NCBI RefSeq assembly: GCF_037914945.1 | Contig: NZ_CP149790.1 | Location: 62,001-126,000, forward strand | DNA from: Haloterrigena sp. KLK7 | Lineage (GTDB): Archaea > Halobacteriota > Halobacteria > Halobacteriales > Natrialbaceae | DNA length: 64,000 nucleotides | Direction: 5' to 3' | In this document: positions 51,089 to 59,514 of the stretch, one piece after another | Layout: each line of letters begins with the position of its first letter | Position numbering within the stretch: position 1 is the first letter of the stretch | Program-made: the position numbers and the translations under genes | The notes under the pieces: generated by a model | What the model was told of the DNA's origin: nothing | The model's database searches: none | Seen by the model: only the letters and a program-made list of their open reading frames with translations

Positions 51089-52294
51089 CTACGCGTCGTC
51101 GGTTTCGACGAGCACCTTCCGAACGACGTCCGGATCCTCGAGCAGCTGGTGTTCGGTGTAGCTCCCCTCGGCGCTGCCGCCGCTCTGGCGGGACTGCTCG
51201 ATGATGTCGAGGAAGGCGTGTTCCTTCAGGAGGTCGCGGACGCGGCGCAAGGAGAGCGTGTCCGACCCCTCCTGCCGACAGATCTCCTCGTAGACGTCGA
51301 AGATCCGGGTCGTCCGAAAGCCGTCCTCGTCGGGAGTGTTGAGCGAGAGGACCGCGAGCGCTTGGAGAACGTACCGTGAATGCGGGGTCGAGCCCCGGAT
51401 GAGTTCCCGGAACCGGTCGGTCTCGGCTCGTTCCCGCGCCTGCACGACGAACTCCTCGCGGACCGTCTCGCTGCCGTTCGACTGGGCGATCTCGCCCGCG
51501 TAGCGGAGGATGTCGATCGCCTTCCGCGCGTCCCCGTGTTCCCGGGCCGCCAGCGCTGCCGCCCGGGGGATAACGGAGGGCTCGAGGACGCCGTCCTTGA
51601 ACGCGTCGCTGCGGGCCTGCATGATGTCCCGGAGCTGGTTCGCGTCGTACGGCGGGAAGACGAACTCCCGCTCGCAGAGGCTGGACTTGACCCGCTCGTC
51701 CATCCGATCCTTGTACTTGATCTTGTTACTGATCCCGATGACGCCGATCTTGCACGACTCGAGTTTGCCGGCCTCGCCCGCGCGCGAGAGTTGCATGAGG
51801 ATGTCGTCGTCGTCGAGTTTGTCGACCTCGTCCAAGATGATGAGGACGACCTCGTACTGGGAGTCGAGGACGGTCCAGAGGCGCTTGTAGTACGTCGACG
51901 TGCTGAGCCCCTTATCGGGGATCTTGATCTGCGTCCGGTCGGGATCGTTCAGCGAGTGGGCGATCGTCTGAACCGCCTGCGTCTCCGTGCTGTCCTGGGC
52001 GCAGTCGACGTAGGCGAACTCCGCGGTGACCCCCTCCTCCGTCGAGACGCGGACCAGCCGTTCGGAGATGTGCTTCGCACAGAGGGACTTTCCAGTGCCC
52101 GTCTTCCCGTAGATGAGCAGATTGCTCGGGCTCTGCCCGAAGATCGCCGGATTGACGGCGTTGGCGAGGTCGGCGATCTCGTCGTCCCGGCCGACGATCC
52201 GCCCCTCCTCCGGGAGGTGGTTGATCTCGAGCAGCTCCTTGTTCTCGAAGATAGGGTCGTCACGGGTAAACAGGTCGTCGCCGGAACTCGACAT
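51089..52294 (-). CDS. Orc1/Cdc6 replication initiator (copy 3)
   Basis: A 401-residue AAA+ initiator. It has Walker A GKTGTGKS near residues 63-70, Walker B LIILDEVDKLDDDD and sensor 1 GISNKIKYKD. CEREFVFPPYDANQLRDIMQ follows, and the winged helix has SDTLSLRRVRDLLKEHAFLD. It resembles copy 1 more than copy 2. GC content is close to that of its neighbours, unlike copies 1 and 2, which suggests it is the oldest resident. ATG at 52294 is taken; an ORB lies 9 bases upstream of it, so the protein may repress its own gene. Confidence 0.97.
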   Translation of the reverse strand: MSSSGDDLFTRDDPIFENKELLEINHLPEEGRIVGRDDEIADLANAVNPAIFGQSPSNLLIYGKTGTGKSLCAKHISERLVRVSTEEGVTAEFAYVDCAQDSTETQAVQTIAHSLNDPDRTQIKIPDKGLSTSTYYKRLWTVLDSQYEVVLIILDEVDKLDDDDILMQLSRAGEAGKLESCKIGVIGISNKIKYKDRMDERVKSSLCEREFVFPPYDANQLRDIMQARSDAFKDGVLEPSVIPRAAALAAREHGDARKAIDILRYAGEIAQSNGSETVREEFVVQARERAETDRFRELIRGSTPHSRYVLQALAVLSLNTPDEDGFRTTRIFDVYEEICRQEGSDTLSLRRVRDLLKEHAFLDIIEQSRQSGGSAEGSYTEHQLLEDPDVVRKVLVETDDA

Positions 52295-52302
52295 AATCGT
52301 AG

Positions 52303-52323
52303 ACACCACGTTTCCGGTGAAAC
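52303..52323 (-). repeat. ORB, origin 4 family, in the cdc6 gene 3 promoter
   Basis: ACACCACGTTTCCGGTGAAA, the exact inverse of the forward consensus, lying between promoter and start codon. Confidence 0.8.
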
Positions 52324-52444
52324 GTCTTTATTGTTTGGACTCGGCGACGGTTCGTCGGTCACAGCGTCGAATTACGGGACGAAGAGACGGTCTCGAGCGA
52401 TTATATAATATTAGTGGTAGCGGAAACAGCGGTGGAAGACACAC

Positions 52445-52465
52445 ACACCACGTTTCCGGTGAAAC
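52445..52465 (-). repeat. ORB, origin 4 family
   Basis: ACACCACGTTTCCGGTGAAA preceded by acac. A diverged relative, gggttccagttgaaacgg, follows at 52483. Confidence 0.8.
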
Positions 52466-53116
52466 GGGGAAAACGGGGGGACGGGTTCCAGTTGAAACGG
52501 GGGTTAGGATTCATCGGAAACCCGGTGTGGTGTCGAACCGACGGAGAGGACGAAGACAGCCACTATCGGAATATCGCCCCCATCACGGCTGCTAACCGGG
52601 AACGACAGCGGTTCCTGATTAGAAGGGACTCGAGTTCACCCCGTTCCGATGCTGTGAGCACTCCGTTCTGACGCTGTGAGCTCTCCTCGAGCCCGGTCGT
52701 TGGATCTCGATCACGACTCGCTTGAGGTCTCCAGAGGTCAAAACCGAGCATACAGCGTTCGTCATCCTCAGAGGGGAGTTTCTCGAGGCTGAGGAGTCGT
52801 TCTCTGAGTTGGAAACGAGCCCACATAAAAGAATTTCCGGTGAAAGAGCCGGTGTCGACTCACGTCGACTATTCTCTTCCTGTTTTCTACTCAATGGACT
52901 TTTTAGGCCGGAGTGTATTATATTTAGTGCAAGCAGTGAGATAGTCTAGAGGAAGGACGATAGTCAGATGCAGCAATAAAGAAGTAAAGAAGGAGGGAGA
53001 AAGACGCTCTTTCAGCAGCGAACGTAGAAAGGGGACTTCGAGATATGGTTTCTTTGGAGCCTTCTACGATTATTCCTGGAGAATCCTCATCCGGCTGGAG
53101 GCATCTCACTGAGGCC

Positions 53117-53149
53117 CCCGCCCCCACCCCACCCCACCCCACCCCCACC
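53117..53149. repeat. C-rich tract, G-quadruplex-capable
   Basis: A run of eight C4-C5 blocks separated by single A or G (for example cccccacccc) ends 11 bases before a perfect ORB. The opposite strand has enough G runs for a quadruplex. Confidence 0.7.
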
Positions 53150-53160
53150 TTCGCACCCGC

Positions 53161-53254
53161 TTTCACCGGAAACGTGGTGTGTGTGTCTTCGCTCTCGCCC
53201 TCGTTCCCACAGCCCCCTCCCCCTCTCATCCCGTTTCACCGGAAACGTGGTGTG
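53161..53254 (+). repeat. two ORBs, origin 4 family
   Basis: Perfect copies of TTTCACCGGAAACGTGGTGT at 53161 and 53234, 73 bases apart. Confidence 0.85.
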
Positions 53255-53469
53255 CGCGCGCTGCCAGTAGTCGCCGCGGTCGGACCGACCGATATCCGTT
53301 CTCGAGTCGGGTCGATACTCGCCCTCGAGCCGGACAGCCGATTCGCTCGCGCCGATTCGAGCTTCCACGGCTCGATCGATCGCCCGTCTCGAGAATCGAA
53401 CACCGCCAGCGCTCGGTCGCGATTTCCCTACTCGGTCCGACGGGCGACTCATCCGCCGCGTTCCCGATC

Positions 53470-53809
53470 GTTCACCGGAAACGTGGTGTGTCAGTGGTGC
53501 GTTTCCCGTTCGTTCCGAGATCGCGAATCCGTCCTCCGAAGCCGGGGCAGCAGTCGGTCCCCGAAGCGCAGCGGTCGGTCTTCGAAGTGATGACTAATAT
53601 GTACTGGCGCGTAGCGGCTATCGTCCTCTCTTCGATTCCCTCTCCGTGCGGTATCGTCCCCCGTTCTCCGCTCCGCCTTCACCGGAAACGTGGTGTGTCA
53701 CTGCGCCGTTCGGTGTCGCGTTCGTTCTCGGTCGGTGTCGATACCGTTTCCGTCCTCCTCGAGCCGCGATCGTTCAGCGCCGTGCTATTTCACCGGAAAC
53801 GTGGTGTGT
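53470..53809 (+). repeat. three ORBs, origin 4 family
   Basis: Copies of TTCACCGGAAACGTGGTGTG at about 53471, 53679 and 53789, all in the same orientation, spaced 208 and 110 bases. Confidence 0.85.
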
Positions 53810-53916
53810 GGGGGAACGGGAGTCGATCTCGGGAGTTCTCGCGACTGAGATTTGGGAGGATCCGCGTCCGTTCACGCACCCTCCTCGCGTCGAGACCGAG
53901 CGGTGATCGATCGCGT

Positions 53917-54093
53917 TCAGTAGTAGTAGAGTTCGACCTCGTGCCCGCAGTTTCGACAGGTCGTCTCCCGCCCCTGAAGACGGTTCGTCGTGCGTTCGTC
54001 GTGGATTCCCGGACCAGGGGGGACGGATGCGTTGACCGTTGCCTCGCACTCGGGACAACCGATACGCATCTCTGATTGGTCTGACTGGGACAT
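53917..54093 (-). CDS. 58-residue zinc-ribbon miniprotein at origin edge
   Basis: A short gene found by reading the minus strand. The product starts MSQSDQSEMRIGCPECEATV, continues NASVPPGPGIHDERTTNRLQ and ends GRETTCRNCGHEVELYYY. Two pairs, CPEC at residues 13-16 and CRNC at 46-49, form a zinc ribbon with a long loop. Its 3' end lies about 107 bases from the last ORB. The function is unknown. The balanced zinc ribbon and clean start and stop make it very likely real. Confidence 0.82.
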   Translation of the reverse strand: MSQSDQSEMRIGCPECEATVNASVPPGPGIHDERTTNRLQGRETTCRNCGHEVELYYY

Positions 54094-54241
54094 ATCTCCG
54101 GGATTGGTGGGAATTCCGCATAGTTATACTAACCGTACGCCATCTCAGCGTCGGGTTTGAATCGTTTCACCACTGTACGATCGAATTTACGCGAATTGAA
54201 CGGTTCGGGATCGACCGCGAGAGGGCCCTCGAACGACCGCG

Positions 54242-55348
54242 TCACGACACGGTGTATCGCACGTCTTCGAAGTCGAAAAACGCCGTTTCGTAGCCGTCGT
54301 GGCGCGCCACCTGTGGCGGCCGGTCGACGGCGACGGTGAGCTCGTCACCGCTCTCGAGGCCCGCGAGCTGGACGCCGTAGTGGTGGCCGAGTTCGGGATC
54401 GATCGTTTCCGCGAGCGACTCGTCCTCGAGGACGGTCGTTCCGCCGCGCTCGACCGTGGCGTTCAGCGTCGCGGACGGAAGGCGCACGTCGTTGTACGGC
54501 GTCCGAAGGCAGACGACGAGATAGTCGCCGTCGCCGGACAGTCGGTCGGCGGTCGTCCGGATCGCGGTGATCTTCGCGTCTGCGCTCCGTTCGGTGCCGA
54601 GACGGTCGCCGGGGAGGTCCTCGACCGGCGGTCCGTCGGACGTCGGCGCGTGTCCGGGCCCGTCTCCGTCGTGGCCGCCGTGACCGTGCCCGCTGGGGTC
54701 CATCAACGCGTGGGCCTCGCGAGCGCCGCGACGGTCCTCGTCGACCATTTCGAACTCGAGGTCGTGGATGTCCGAGCGCTCGAACTCGAACTCGATCTCG
54801 AGCTCGCTCGCGTCGTCGAACCGATCCGCGAACGCGCCGGTCCGCTCGGTGGTGACCGGCCCAACGCGCGCGCGGGCAGTGTACGTCCCCTCTTCGGGCA
54901 GCGTGATGTTGTCGCCGTAGTGGGCCCCCATCCGTTGGGAGAGCATGGCCCACGGCGTCAGCTGTTCGACGATCGAGCCGTCGTCGCGCCGGAGCTCGAG
55001 GTCGGTGTTCACCGGCAGGATGGTGTCCGTCTGGTCATCCCAGACGGTCAACATCAGGTGCATACTGTCGTCGGTGTCCACGTCGACCCGCTGGGTGTCC
55101 CCGGCGACGGTCCAGAACCGGTGCGGGATCGTATAGGAGAGTTCGACGGCGTACTCGCCGTCGCTCGCGCGACCGTAGTGACCCATCTCCTCCTTGCCCG
55201 CGGGCAGATAGACGGCGTCGGGACGATCTTCTACGAGCGGCGGGTTGTCCCAGGCCGACTCCTCTTCGAAACCCAGGCGTTCGAGACAGCCGGCGATGGC
55301 GGCGGTACCGGCGACGGCCGTACCACGGAGAAAGGCCCGACGGTTCAT
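54242..55348 (-). CDS. Tat lipoprotein, DUF7350/iron-transport (Tpd-like)
   Basis: A 368-residue lipoprotein: MNRRAFLRGTAVAGTAAIAG precedes the lipobox Cys at residue 21. The N-terminal domain (about 40-180) has DAVYLPAGKEEMGHYGRASD, SYTIPHRFWTVAGDTQRVDV and PWAMLSQRMGAHYGDNITLP. These resemble the Tpd/P19 family of periplasmic iron or copper proteins. A His-rich loop (GHGHGGHDGDGPGH, near 235) follows, then a second beta domain. It lies divergent to the SCO/TlpA/CcdA genes and probably handles metal outside the membrane. Confidence 0.88.
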   Translation of the reverse strand: MNRRAFLRGTAVAGTAAIAGCLERLGFEEESAWDNPPLVEDRPDAVYLPAGKEEMGHYGRASDGEYAVELSYTIPHRFWTVAGDTQRVDVDTDDSMHLMLTVWDDQTDTILPVNTDLELRRDDGSIVEQLTPWAMLSQRMGAHYGDNITLPEEGTYTARARVGPVTTERTGAFADRFDDASELEIEFEFERSDIHDLEFEMVDEDRRGAREAHALMDPSGHGHGGHDGDGPGHAPTSDGPPVEDLPGDRLGTERSADAKITAIRTTADRLSGDGDYLVVCLRTPYNDVRLPSATLNATVERGGTTVLEDESLAETIDPELGHHYGVQLAGLESGDELTVAVDRPPQVARHDGYETAFFDFEDVRYTVS

Positions 55349-55580
55349 TGCCCGCGTCTTGGGACGGCAGCGACAAAACCCCTGTTGGTTCACCCCTCGA
55401 ATTGGAGGGATACGGTGTATTCACATCGATCCCGAGAGTGCCGTGAGAGTGCCATTTTCACGCGTACGCGATTTGCCGCGCGTCGATCGACGATCGGCGG
55501 AGTCGATTGGTGTCACTACCCGTCCCGTATTCGGTGAGTGAACCAACGAAGCTTTGATCGAGCGTTGCTACGTCTCTCGT

Positions 55581-56291
55581 ATGGAACGGCGGACGTATCT
55601 TCGCTCATTCGGGGTCGCTAGTACCGTCGGGATCGCCGGCTGTCTCGATTCGCTCTCGAGCGGCGATGGCGGCGAAGGTGACGAGCGGGAACGCGCCGAT
55701 GGAGCGGTGCTCAAGCCGCCGGAGACGGATCTCAGCGAGGCGTCGCATCCGAGCTACGGCGACGAGTTACTGGACCTCTCCCTCCCCGATCCGCTAAACG
55801 ACGAGACGGTCTCGACCACGCAGTTCGAGGGCGAACGGGCCGTTTTAATGACGTTCATCTACACGAACTGCCCCGACGGGATGTGCCCGGCCCTGACGCT
55901 GCGGCTCCGCCGCACACAGGAAGTCGCCGCGAACGACGGCTACAGCGACGATATCGCGCTGCTCGAGATGACGTTCGATCCGGAGCGCGATACCGAAGAC
56001 CGGCTTCGGACGTTCGCTGATCAACAGGGTGTCGACGTCGAGGCCGAGAATTGGCACTTCCTCAGACCGGAAACCTACGACGAAGCGAAACAGATTATGA
56101 ACGAGCAGATCGGACTCCCGCTCGAGAAGAAGGATGCAGAGGAGTACGACTCGCTCGAGTACGTTTTCCCCCACTACAATCTCATTCTGCTCGCCAACGC
56201 GGACGGGATCGTCGAGCGGGCCTATCCGAATGGCGCGACGATCGACCCGGAAGCGGTCATTGACGACGTCGAAACGGTGGTGTCGTCGTAG
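55581..56291 (+). CDS. SCO1/SenC family copper chaperone
   Basis: A 236-residue lipoprotein: the signal has MERRTYLRSFGVASTVGIAG before Cys 21. The thioredoxin-fold domain has VLMTFIYTNCPDGMCPALTL, where the copper ligands are the Cys pair CPDGMC. Segments EMTFDPERDTEDRLRTFADQ and VFPHYNLILLANADGIVERA follow, the latter with the conserved His. The family delivers copper to cytochrome oxidase or guards thiols. It lies one base before the next gene. Confidence 0.92.
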   Translation: MERRTYLRSFGVASTVGIAGCLDSLSSGDGGEGDERERADGAVLKPPETDLSEASHPSYGDELLDLSLPDPLNDETVSTTQFEGERAVLMTFIYTNCPDGMCPALTLRLRRTQEVAANDGYSDDIALLEMTFDPERDTEDRLRTFADQQGVDVEAENWHFLRPETYDEAKQIMNEQIGLPLEKKDAEEYDSLEYVFPHYNLILLANADGIVERAYPNGATIDPEAVIDDVETVVSS

Positions 56292-56292
56292 T

Positions 56293-56862
56293 ATGCGCCG
56301 ACGGGACGTCCTCGCCGGCGTCGCCAGTCTGGGTATCGTCGGAGGCGGTGGCGCGGTCGCACTGCACGGCCTCCCAACGCGCGGTGACCGCGCCGGTACT
56401 GATTCGGAAAACGACGACGGATCGGAATCGGCGAACGTCGAACCACTCGCAATCGAGACGGTCGAAGCGCCGGGAAGCGAGGCGGGAGAGGTTCGCATCC
56501 CGGCGTCAGATCGGCCGACGTTTATCGATTTCTTCGGGACGTGGTGTGCACCCTGTAGCAAACAGATGCCGGCGCTCGTCGAGGCCAACGATCGCGTCGG
56601 TGACGAGGTGCTGTTCATCTCGGTCACGAGCGAGTCGATCTCGGACGAGAAATTGGTCGATTGGTGGGAAGAGCACGACGGAAACTGGTTACTCGGTCTC
56701 GACCCGACCGCGGAGCTGACCACCCGATACGATCTCAGCGCTTATCCCTTCGCCGTCGCGATCGATGCCTCGGGCCGCGTTCGGTACTCCGACTCGGGTA
56801 TCAAGACCGCCGACGAACTCGTCTCCGGTATCGAACAGGCGATCGACGCCAGTGATGGGTAA
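56293..56862 (+). CDS. TlpA-like thioredoxin, exported
   Basis: A 189-residue thioredoxin-fold protein with a Tat-like signal (MRRRDVLAGVASLGIVGGGG). The domain has TFIDFFGTWCAPCSKQMPAL with the redox pair CAPC, VLFISVTSESISDEKLVDWW, and the cis-Pro loop DLSAYPFAVAIDASGRVRYS. It likely reduces disulfides outside the membrane, with electrons from the CcdA protein encoded six bases downstream. The pair with the SCO protein upstream suggests copper-site maturation. Confidence 0.92.
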   Translation: MRRRDVLAGVASLGIVGGGGAVALHGLPTRGDRAGTDSENDDGSESANVEPLAIETVEAPGSEAGEVRIPASDRPTFIDFFGTWCAPCSKQMPALVEANDRVGDEVLFISVTSESISDEKLVDWWEEHDGNWLLGLDPTAELTTRYDLSAYPFAVAIDASGRVRYSDSGIKTADELVSGIEQAIDASDG

Positions 56863-56868
56863 CCCAGG

Positions 56869-57558
56869 ATGATCGACGGCTCACTGCCGATCGCGTTCGC
56901 GTTGACCGCTGGCATCGCGACGTTCTTCTCGCCGTGTGCGTACCCGCTCTTGCCCGGCTACGTCGGCTTCTACGCGAGTCAGACCGACGGCGACGAGGTT
57001 TCGCTCTCGAGTGCGATCAGTCGCGGTCTCGTCGCCGGAGTTGGCGTCCTCGCGACCTTCGGCGTCCTGCTCGTGGCCGCCTACTGGGTGGGTCATTCGA
57101 GACTGTCGAACATCGTGCTGTTCGAACCGTTCGTCGGTGCGGTCCTCGTCGTGTTCGGGCTGCTGGTCGTTGCCGGTCGGGCTCCCTCGCTGTCGATCGC
57201 ACTGCCGAAACGCCGCTCGAGTGTCACCGGGTTCGGCATCTTTGGGGCCGGCTATGCGCTGGCGTCGGCCGGCTGTGTCGCACCGCTGTTTATCGCCGTT
57301 CTCGCACAGGCGCTCTCGCTCCCGCCGTTCGAGGCGGCACTCGTCGTCGGCACCTACATCGGAAGCGTGGTCGTGTTGATGGTCTCGCTGACCGTCGCGA
57401 CGGGAATGGGACTGGTCGCAGGCGCCGGTCGACTGGCCGCCCACAGCAGGCTCCTCGAGCGGCTCGCGGGCGTCGTCATGATCGTCGCCGGAGTCGGTCA
57501 GTTGTACCTCGCCGTCGTCGTTCTCGACGTCATTTCGTTGCCTGGCGTGCCGTGGTAA
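56869..57558 (+). CDS. ccdA: CcdA-type thiol transport protein
   Basis: A 229-residue membrane protein with six hydrophobic segments. The first carries LTAGIATFFSPCAYPLLPGY, with the conserved FxSPC-P motif, and the fourth carries ASAGCVAPLFIAVLAQALSL, with the partner Cys. It shuttles electrons across the membrane from cytosolic thioredoxin to exported thioredoxins such as the TlpA-like protein next door. Third gene of the SCO-TlpA-CcdA operon. Confidence 0.93.
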   Translation: MIDGSLPIAFALTAGIATFFSPCAYPLLPGYVGFYASQTDGDEVSLSSAISRGLVAGVGVLATFGVLLVAAYWVGHSRLSNIVLFEPFVGAVLVVFGLLVVAGRAPSLSIALPKRRSSVTGFGIFGAGYALASAGCVAPLFIAVLAQALSLPPFEAALVVGTYIGSVVVLMVSLTVATGMGLVAGAGRLAAHSRLLERLAGVVMIVAGVGQLYLAVVVLDVISLPGVPW

Positions 57559-57650
57559 CGTTCGACGTGACCCTCAGCGTTCGCGTCACCGACGCCCCCA
57601 TTCACACGCAGGGCGAGCCGTCGTTGCGCTCGGCCGCGTACGTAGAAGGG

Positions 57651-57788
57651 ATGGATTCCAAACGACCCGACGTTCGATTGGACGACTCGCCCGACGAAGA
57701 CGGGATCGTGACGAAACGGGACGACTCGTCCACGTCGTCACGGTCGGACTCCCTGCTCGAGCGCCTACGGAGCGTTTTCCGGCGGTAG
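57651..57788 (+). CDS. short acidic-basic protein, 45 residues
   Basis: The product MDSKRPDVRLDDSPDEDGIV continues TKRDDSSTSSRSDSLLERLR and ends SVFRR. An ATG behind gtagaaggg and clean codon use support a gene, and the sequence is similar in style to small haloarchaeal proteins with an amphipathic C-terminal helix. No known motif. It lies 92 bases after ccdA and only two bases from a convergent gene. Confidence 0.5.
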   Translation: MDSKRPDVRLDDSPDEDGIVTKRDDSSTSSRSDSLLERLRSVFRR

Positions 57789-57790
57789 GG

Positions 57791-58018
57791 CTAGAACGAC
57801 GACGATTCCTCGAGCAATCCGAGATCGTCGGCGGCCAGATCGGCGATGCGCTCGGCGATGTCGGGATCGACGGTCGCCACGTCCTCCCCGTCGTGGAGCT
57901 GTGCGTTGTGTCGCTCGACCGCGTCGGCGACGTCCGGTAGCGACACGCGGGAGGTCGTCTCGCACTCGGGGCAGACGATCGGTACCTGCGGCTCGTCCGA
58001 GCCGTTCGCGGCTGTCAT
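57791..58018 (-). CDS. zinc-ribbon-like small protein
   Basis: A 75-residue protein with one visible CxxC pair in VPIVCPECETTSRVSLPDVA, then a helical part VERHNAQLHDGEDVATVDPD and a C-terminal helix. A single Cys pair suggests a dimeric zinc site or a His partner (VERHNAQLHDG). ATG at 58018 is preferred over one at 58045. Function unknown. Confidence 0.78.
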   Translation of the reverse strand: MTAANGSDEPQVPIVCPECETTSRVSLPDVADAVERHNAQLHDGEDVATVDPDIAERIADLAADDLGLLEESSSF

Positions 58019-58167
58019 GGTCGTCTCTCCGAATCGAACCGCCAAAGTCGCACTGGTTACCAGCGGCCGATTTTATCACGACGAGCGGGAATCCACCGGA
58101 GTCGTCCGGGTAGATCGCTCGAGACGACCGAAGCCGCCCGCCTTCTGAAAACGTCACGAACCGTCCG

Positions 58168-59187
58168 TCAGTCGGTTCGCCGAAGGGCGACGAGCGTCGC
58201 GACTATCCCTGCGACGACTACGGCGGGAACGCCGAATCCGGGCATCTCGTCGTTACTGTCGTCGTCGCTCGACTCGTTCGCGGCCTCGGATTCGGTCTCG
58301 TCGGTCGCGCCGGTCCCGTCGCCAGTGTCGTTCCCATCGTCGCTCTCGTTCCCGTCGTCGGACGCGTTCCCGTTCGATTCGCCGGCGGGTTCACTCGTGT
58401 TCGTCTTATCGTCGGCGCCCGTCACGTCGCTATCGAGCTGGAGGACGACGATGACCTGGCCGTGCGAGGCGTTCGGCCGGTAGGTCCAGCCGCCTCCGGC
58501 CTCCTCGTAGGGCTCGGCGGCTTCGAGCGGGTCGATGTCGGTCTCCCACGTGTCGTGGGCCTGCTGGATGTAGCCGACGACCTCGATCTTGTCGGCGTGT
58601 TCGCCCTCGACCTGTGCCTCGCCGTACTCGACCGTCGCGTCCTCGGAGAAGCCGTGGAGCTCGATGGTGTGAGAATCCATGTAGCCGTCGCCCTGCGGGA
58701 GGTCGTCGGTCGTGCCGAATTGGTCGGCGTCGAGCGGCCGTTCGTAGTGGTCGGTCAGCGGCAACTGCACGGTCAGCGGGTCGGCCTGAGAGTGCCACGA
58801 CGTCGTCTCGCCGGTCGGGATCGTGACGGTCGTGTTCGGGACTGTCTCGCCGACGATCGGCTCGCCGGCCTCGTTGAGCAGCGTCACGCCGATCTTCCCG
58901 GAGCCGTCGCCGAGGTACGGCGAGCGGTACTCGTCGCGCGGGTTGACGTAGCTGACCCAGTTCCCGTCGCTGGCCTCGTAGTACAGATCGCCCTCCTCGG
59001 GGGCCGGTTCGACGTACGCCTCCTCCGAGACGTTGCGCTCCGTGTCGTCTTCCGGGGGACTGAGAGCCGCTCCCGCGTCCGTCGCGGCGGCGGAACTCGC
59101 CGCAGCGGTCACCCCGGCCGCGCCGAGCGATCCGACCAGCAGGAGCGCGACCAGTCCGGCGGCGACGGCGCTTCGCGACGGGATCAT
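58168..59187 (-). CDS. PGF-CTERM surface protein
   Basis: A 339-residue secreted protein with a Sec-type signal peptide (residues about 1-30, VAAGLVALLLVGSLGAAGVT). Beta-rich domains with PIVGETVPNTTVTIPTGETT and YMDSHTIELHGFSEDATVEY follow. A long Ser/Asn/Asp/Gly stalk leads to the archaeosortase signal EMPGFGVPAVVVAGIVATLV ending ALRRTD. The PGF-CTERM tail is cut by archaeosortase ArtA and replaced by lipid. The stalk is a likely glycosylation region. Specific role unknown. Confidence 0.92.
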   Translation of the reverse strand: MIPSRSAVAAGLVALLLVGSLGAAGVTAAASSAAATDAGAALSPPEDDTERNVSEEAYVEPAPEEGDLYYEASDGNWVSYVNPRDEYRSPYLGDGSGKIGVTLLNEAGEPIVGETVPNTTVTIPTGETTSWHSQADPLTVQLPLTDHYERPLDADQFGTTDDLPQGDGYMDSHTIELHGFSEDATVEYGEAQVEGEHADKIEVVGYIQQAHDTWETDIDPLEAAEPYEEAGGGWTYRPNASHGQVIVVLQLDSDVTGADDKTNTSEPAGESNGNASDDGNESDDGNDTGDGTGATDETESEAANESSDDDSNDEMPGFGVPAVVVAGIVATLVALRRTD

Positions 59188-59514
59188 GCGTCGCCCTCCG
59201 CGCGGTTCGGGGTCGTTCGTTCGTCGTCCGTGCGTTCGACCGCCGACGGGTCGCCCGCTTGAGGCCTCGAGCGGGACTGCCGTGGTGCGTGTAAACGGGG
59301 CCGTGTCATCGGACCTGGCTTCGACAATCACCGATTTTTATATGAATTGCGTACCGGAAGGTTAGGAACGTATACGTGTCGGCTACCGACTGGTAGCCGG
59401 TGATTTCCGCGCCGATACGGCCGCCGAGACGGGCGATACGGCTGACCGGAGATTCCACATCCACTTGCGTCCGCGGGCCGAACCGACTTCGGGATCGAGT
59501 TCGTACGCCGTCCG
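59188..59514. other. divergent intergenic region
   Basis: A 327-base gap between two divergent genes. It includes an AT-rich segment (accgatttttatatgaattg, about 59330-59349). On the minus strand this could be a promoter for the PGF-CTERM gene, though it lies far from the start. No gene is seen. Confidence 0.4.

Larger units (their letters stand above)
52295..53916. other. candidate replication origin 4
   Basis: A 1.6-kb gap with at least seven strong boxes of the TTTCACCGGAAACGTGGTGT family. Reverse copies are at 52303-52323 and 52445-52465. Forward copies are at 52509-52534 (diverged), 53161-53182, 53234-53254, 53470-53490, 53677-53698 and 53788-53809. AT-rich runs (ttatataatattagtgg at 52401 and attatatttagtgc at 52918) lie between opposed boxes. 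A C-rich tract is at 53117-53149. This is the strongest origin candidate of the window. Confidence 0.85.

Noticed and set aside
53179-54075. 298-codon plus-strand frame across origin 4
   Set aside because: It repeatedly translates the ORB itself (HRKRGV) and is otherwise low in conserved features; the ORBs explain the pattern and a better small gene lies on the other strand.
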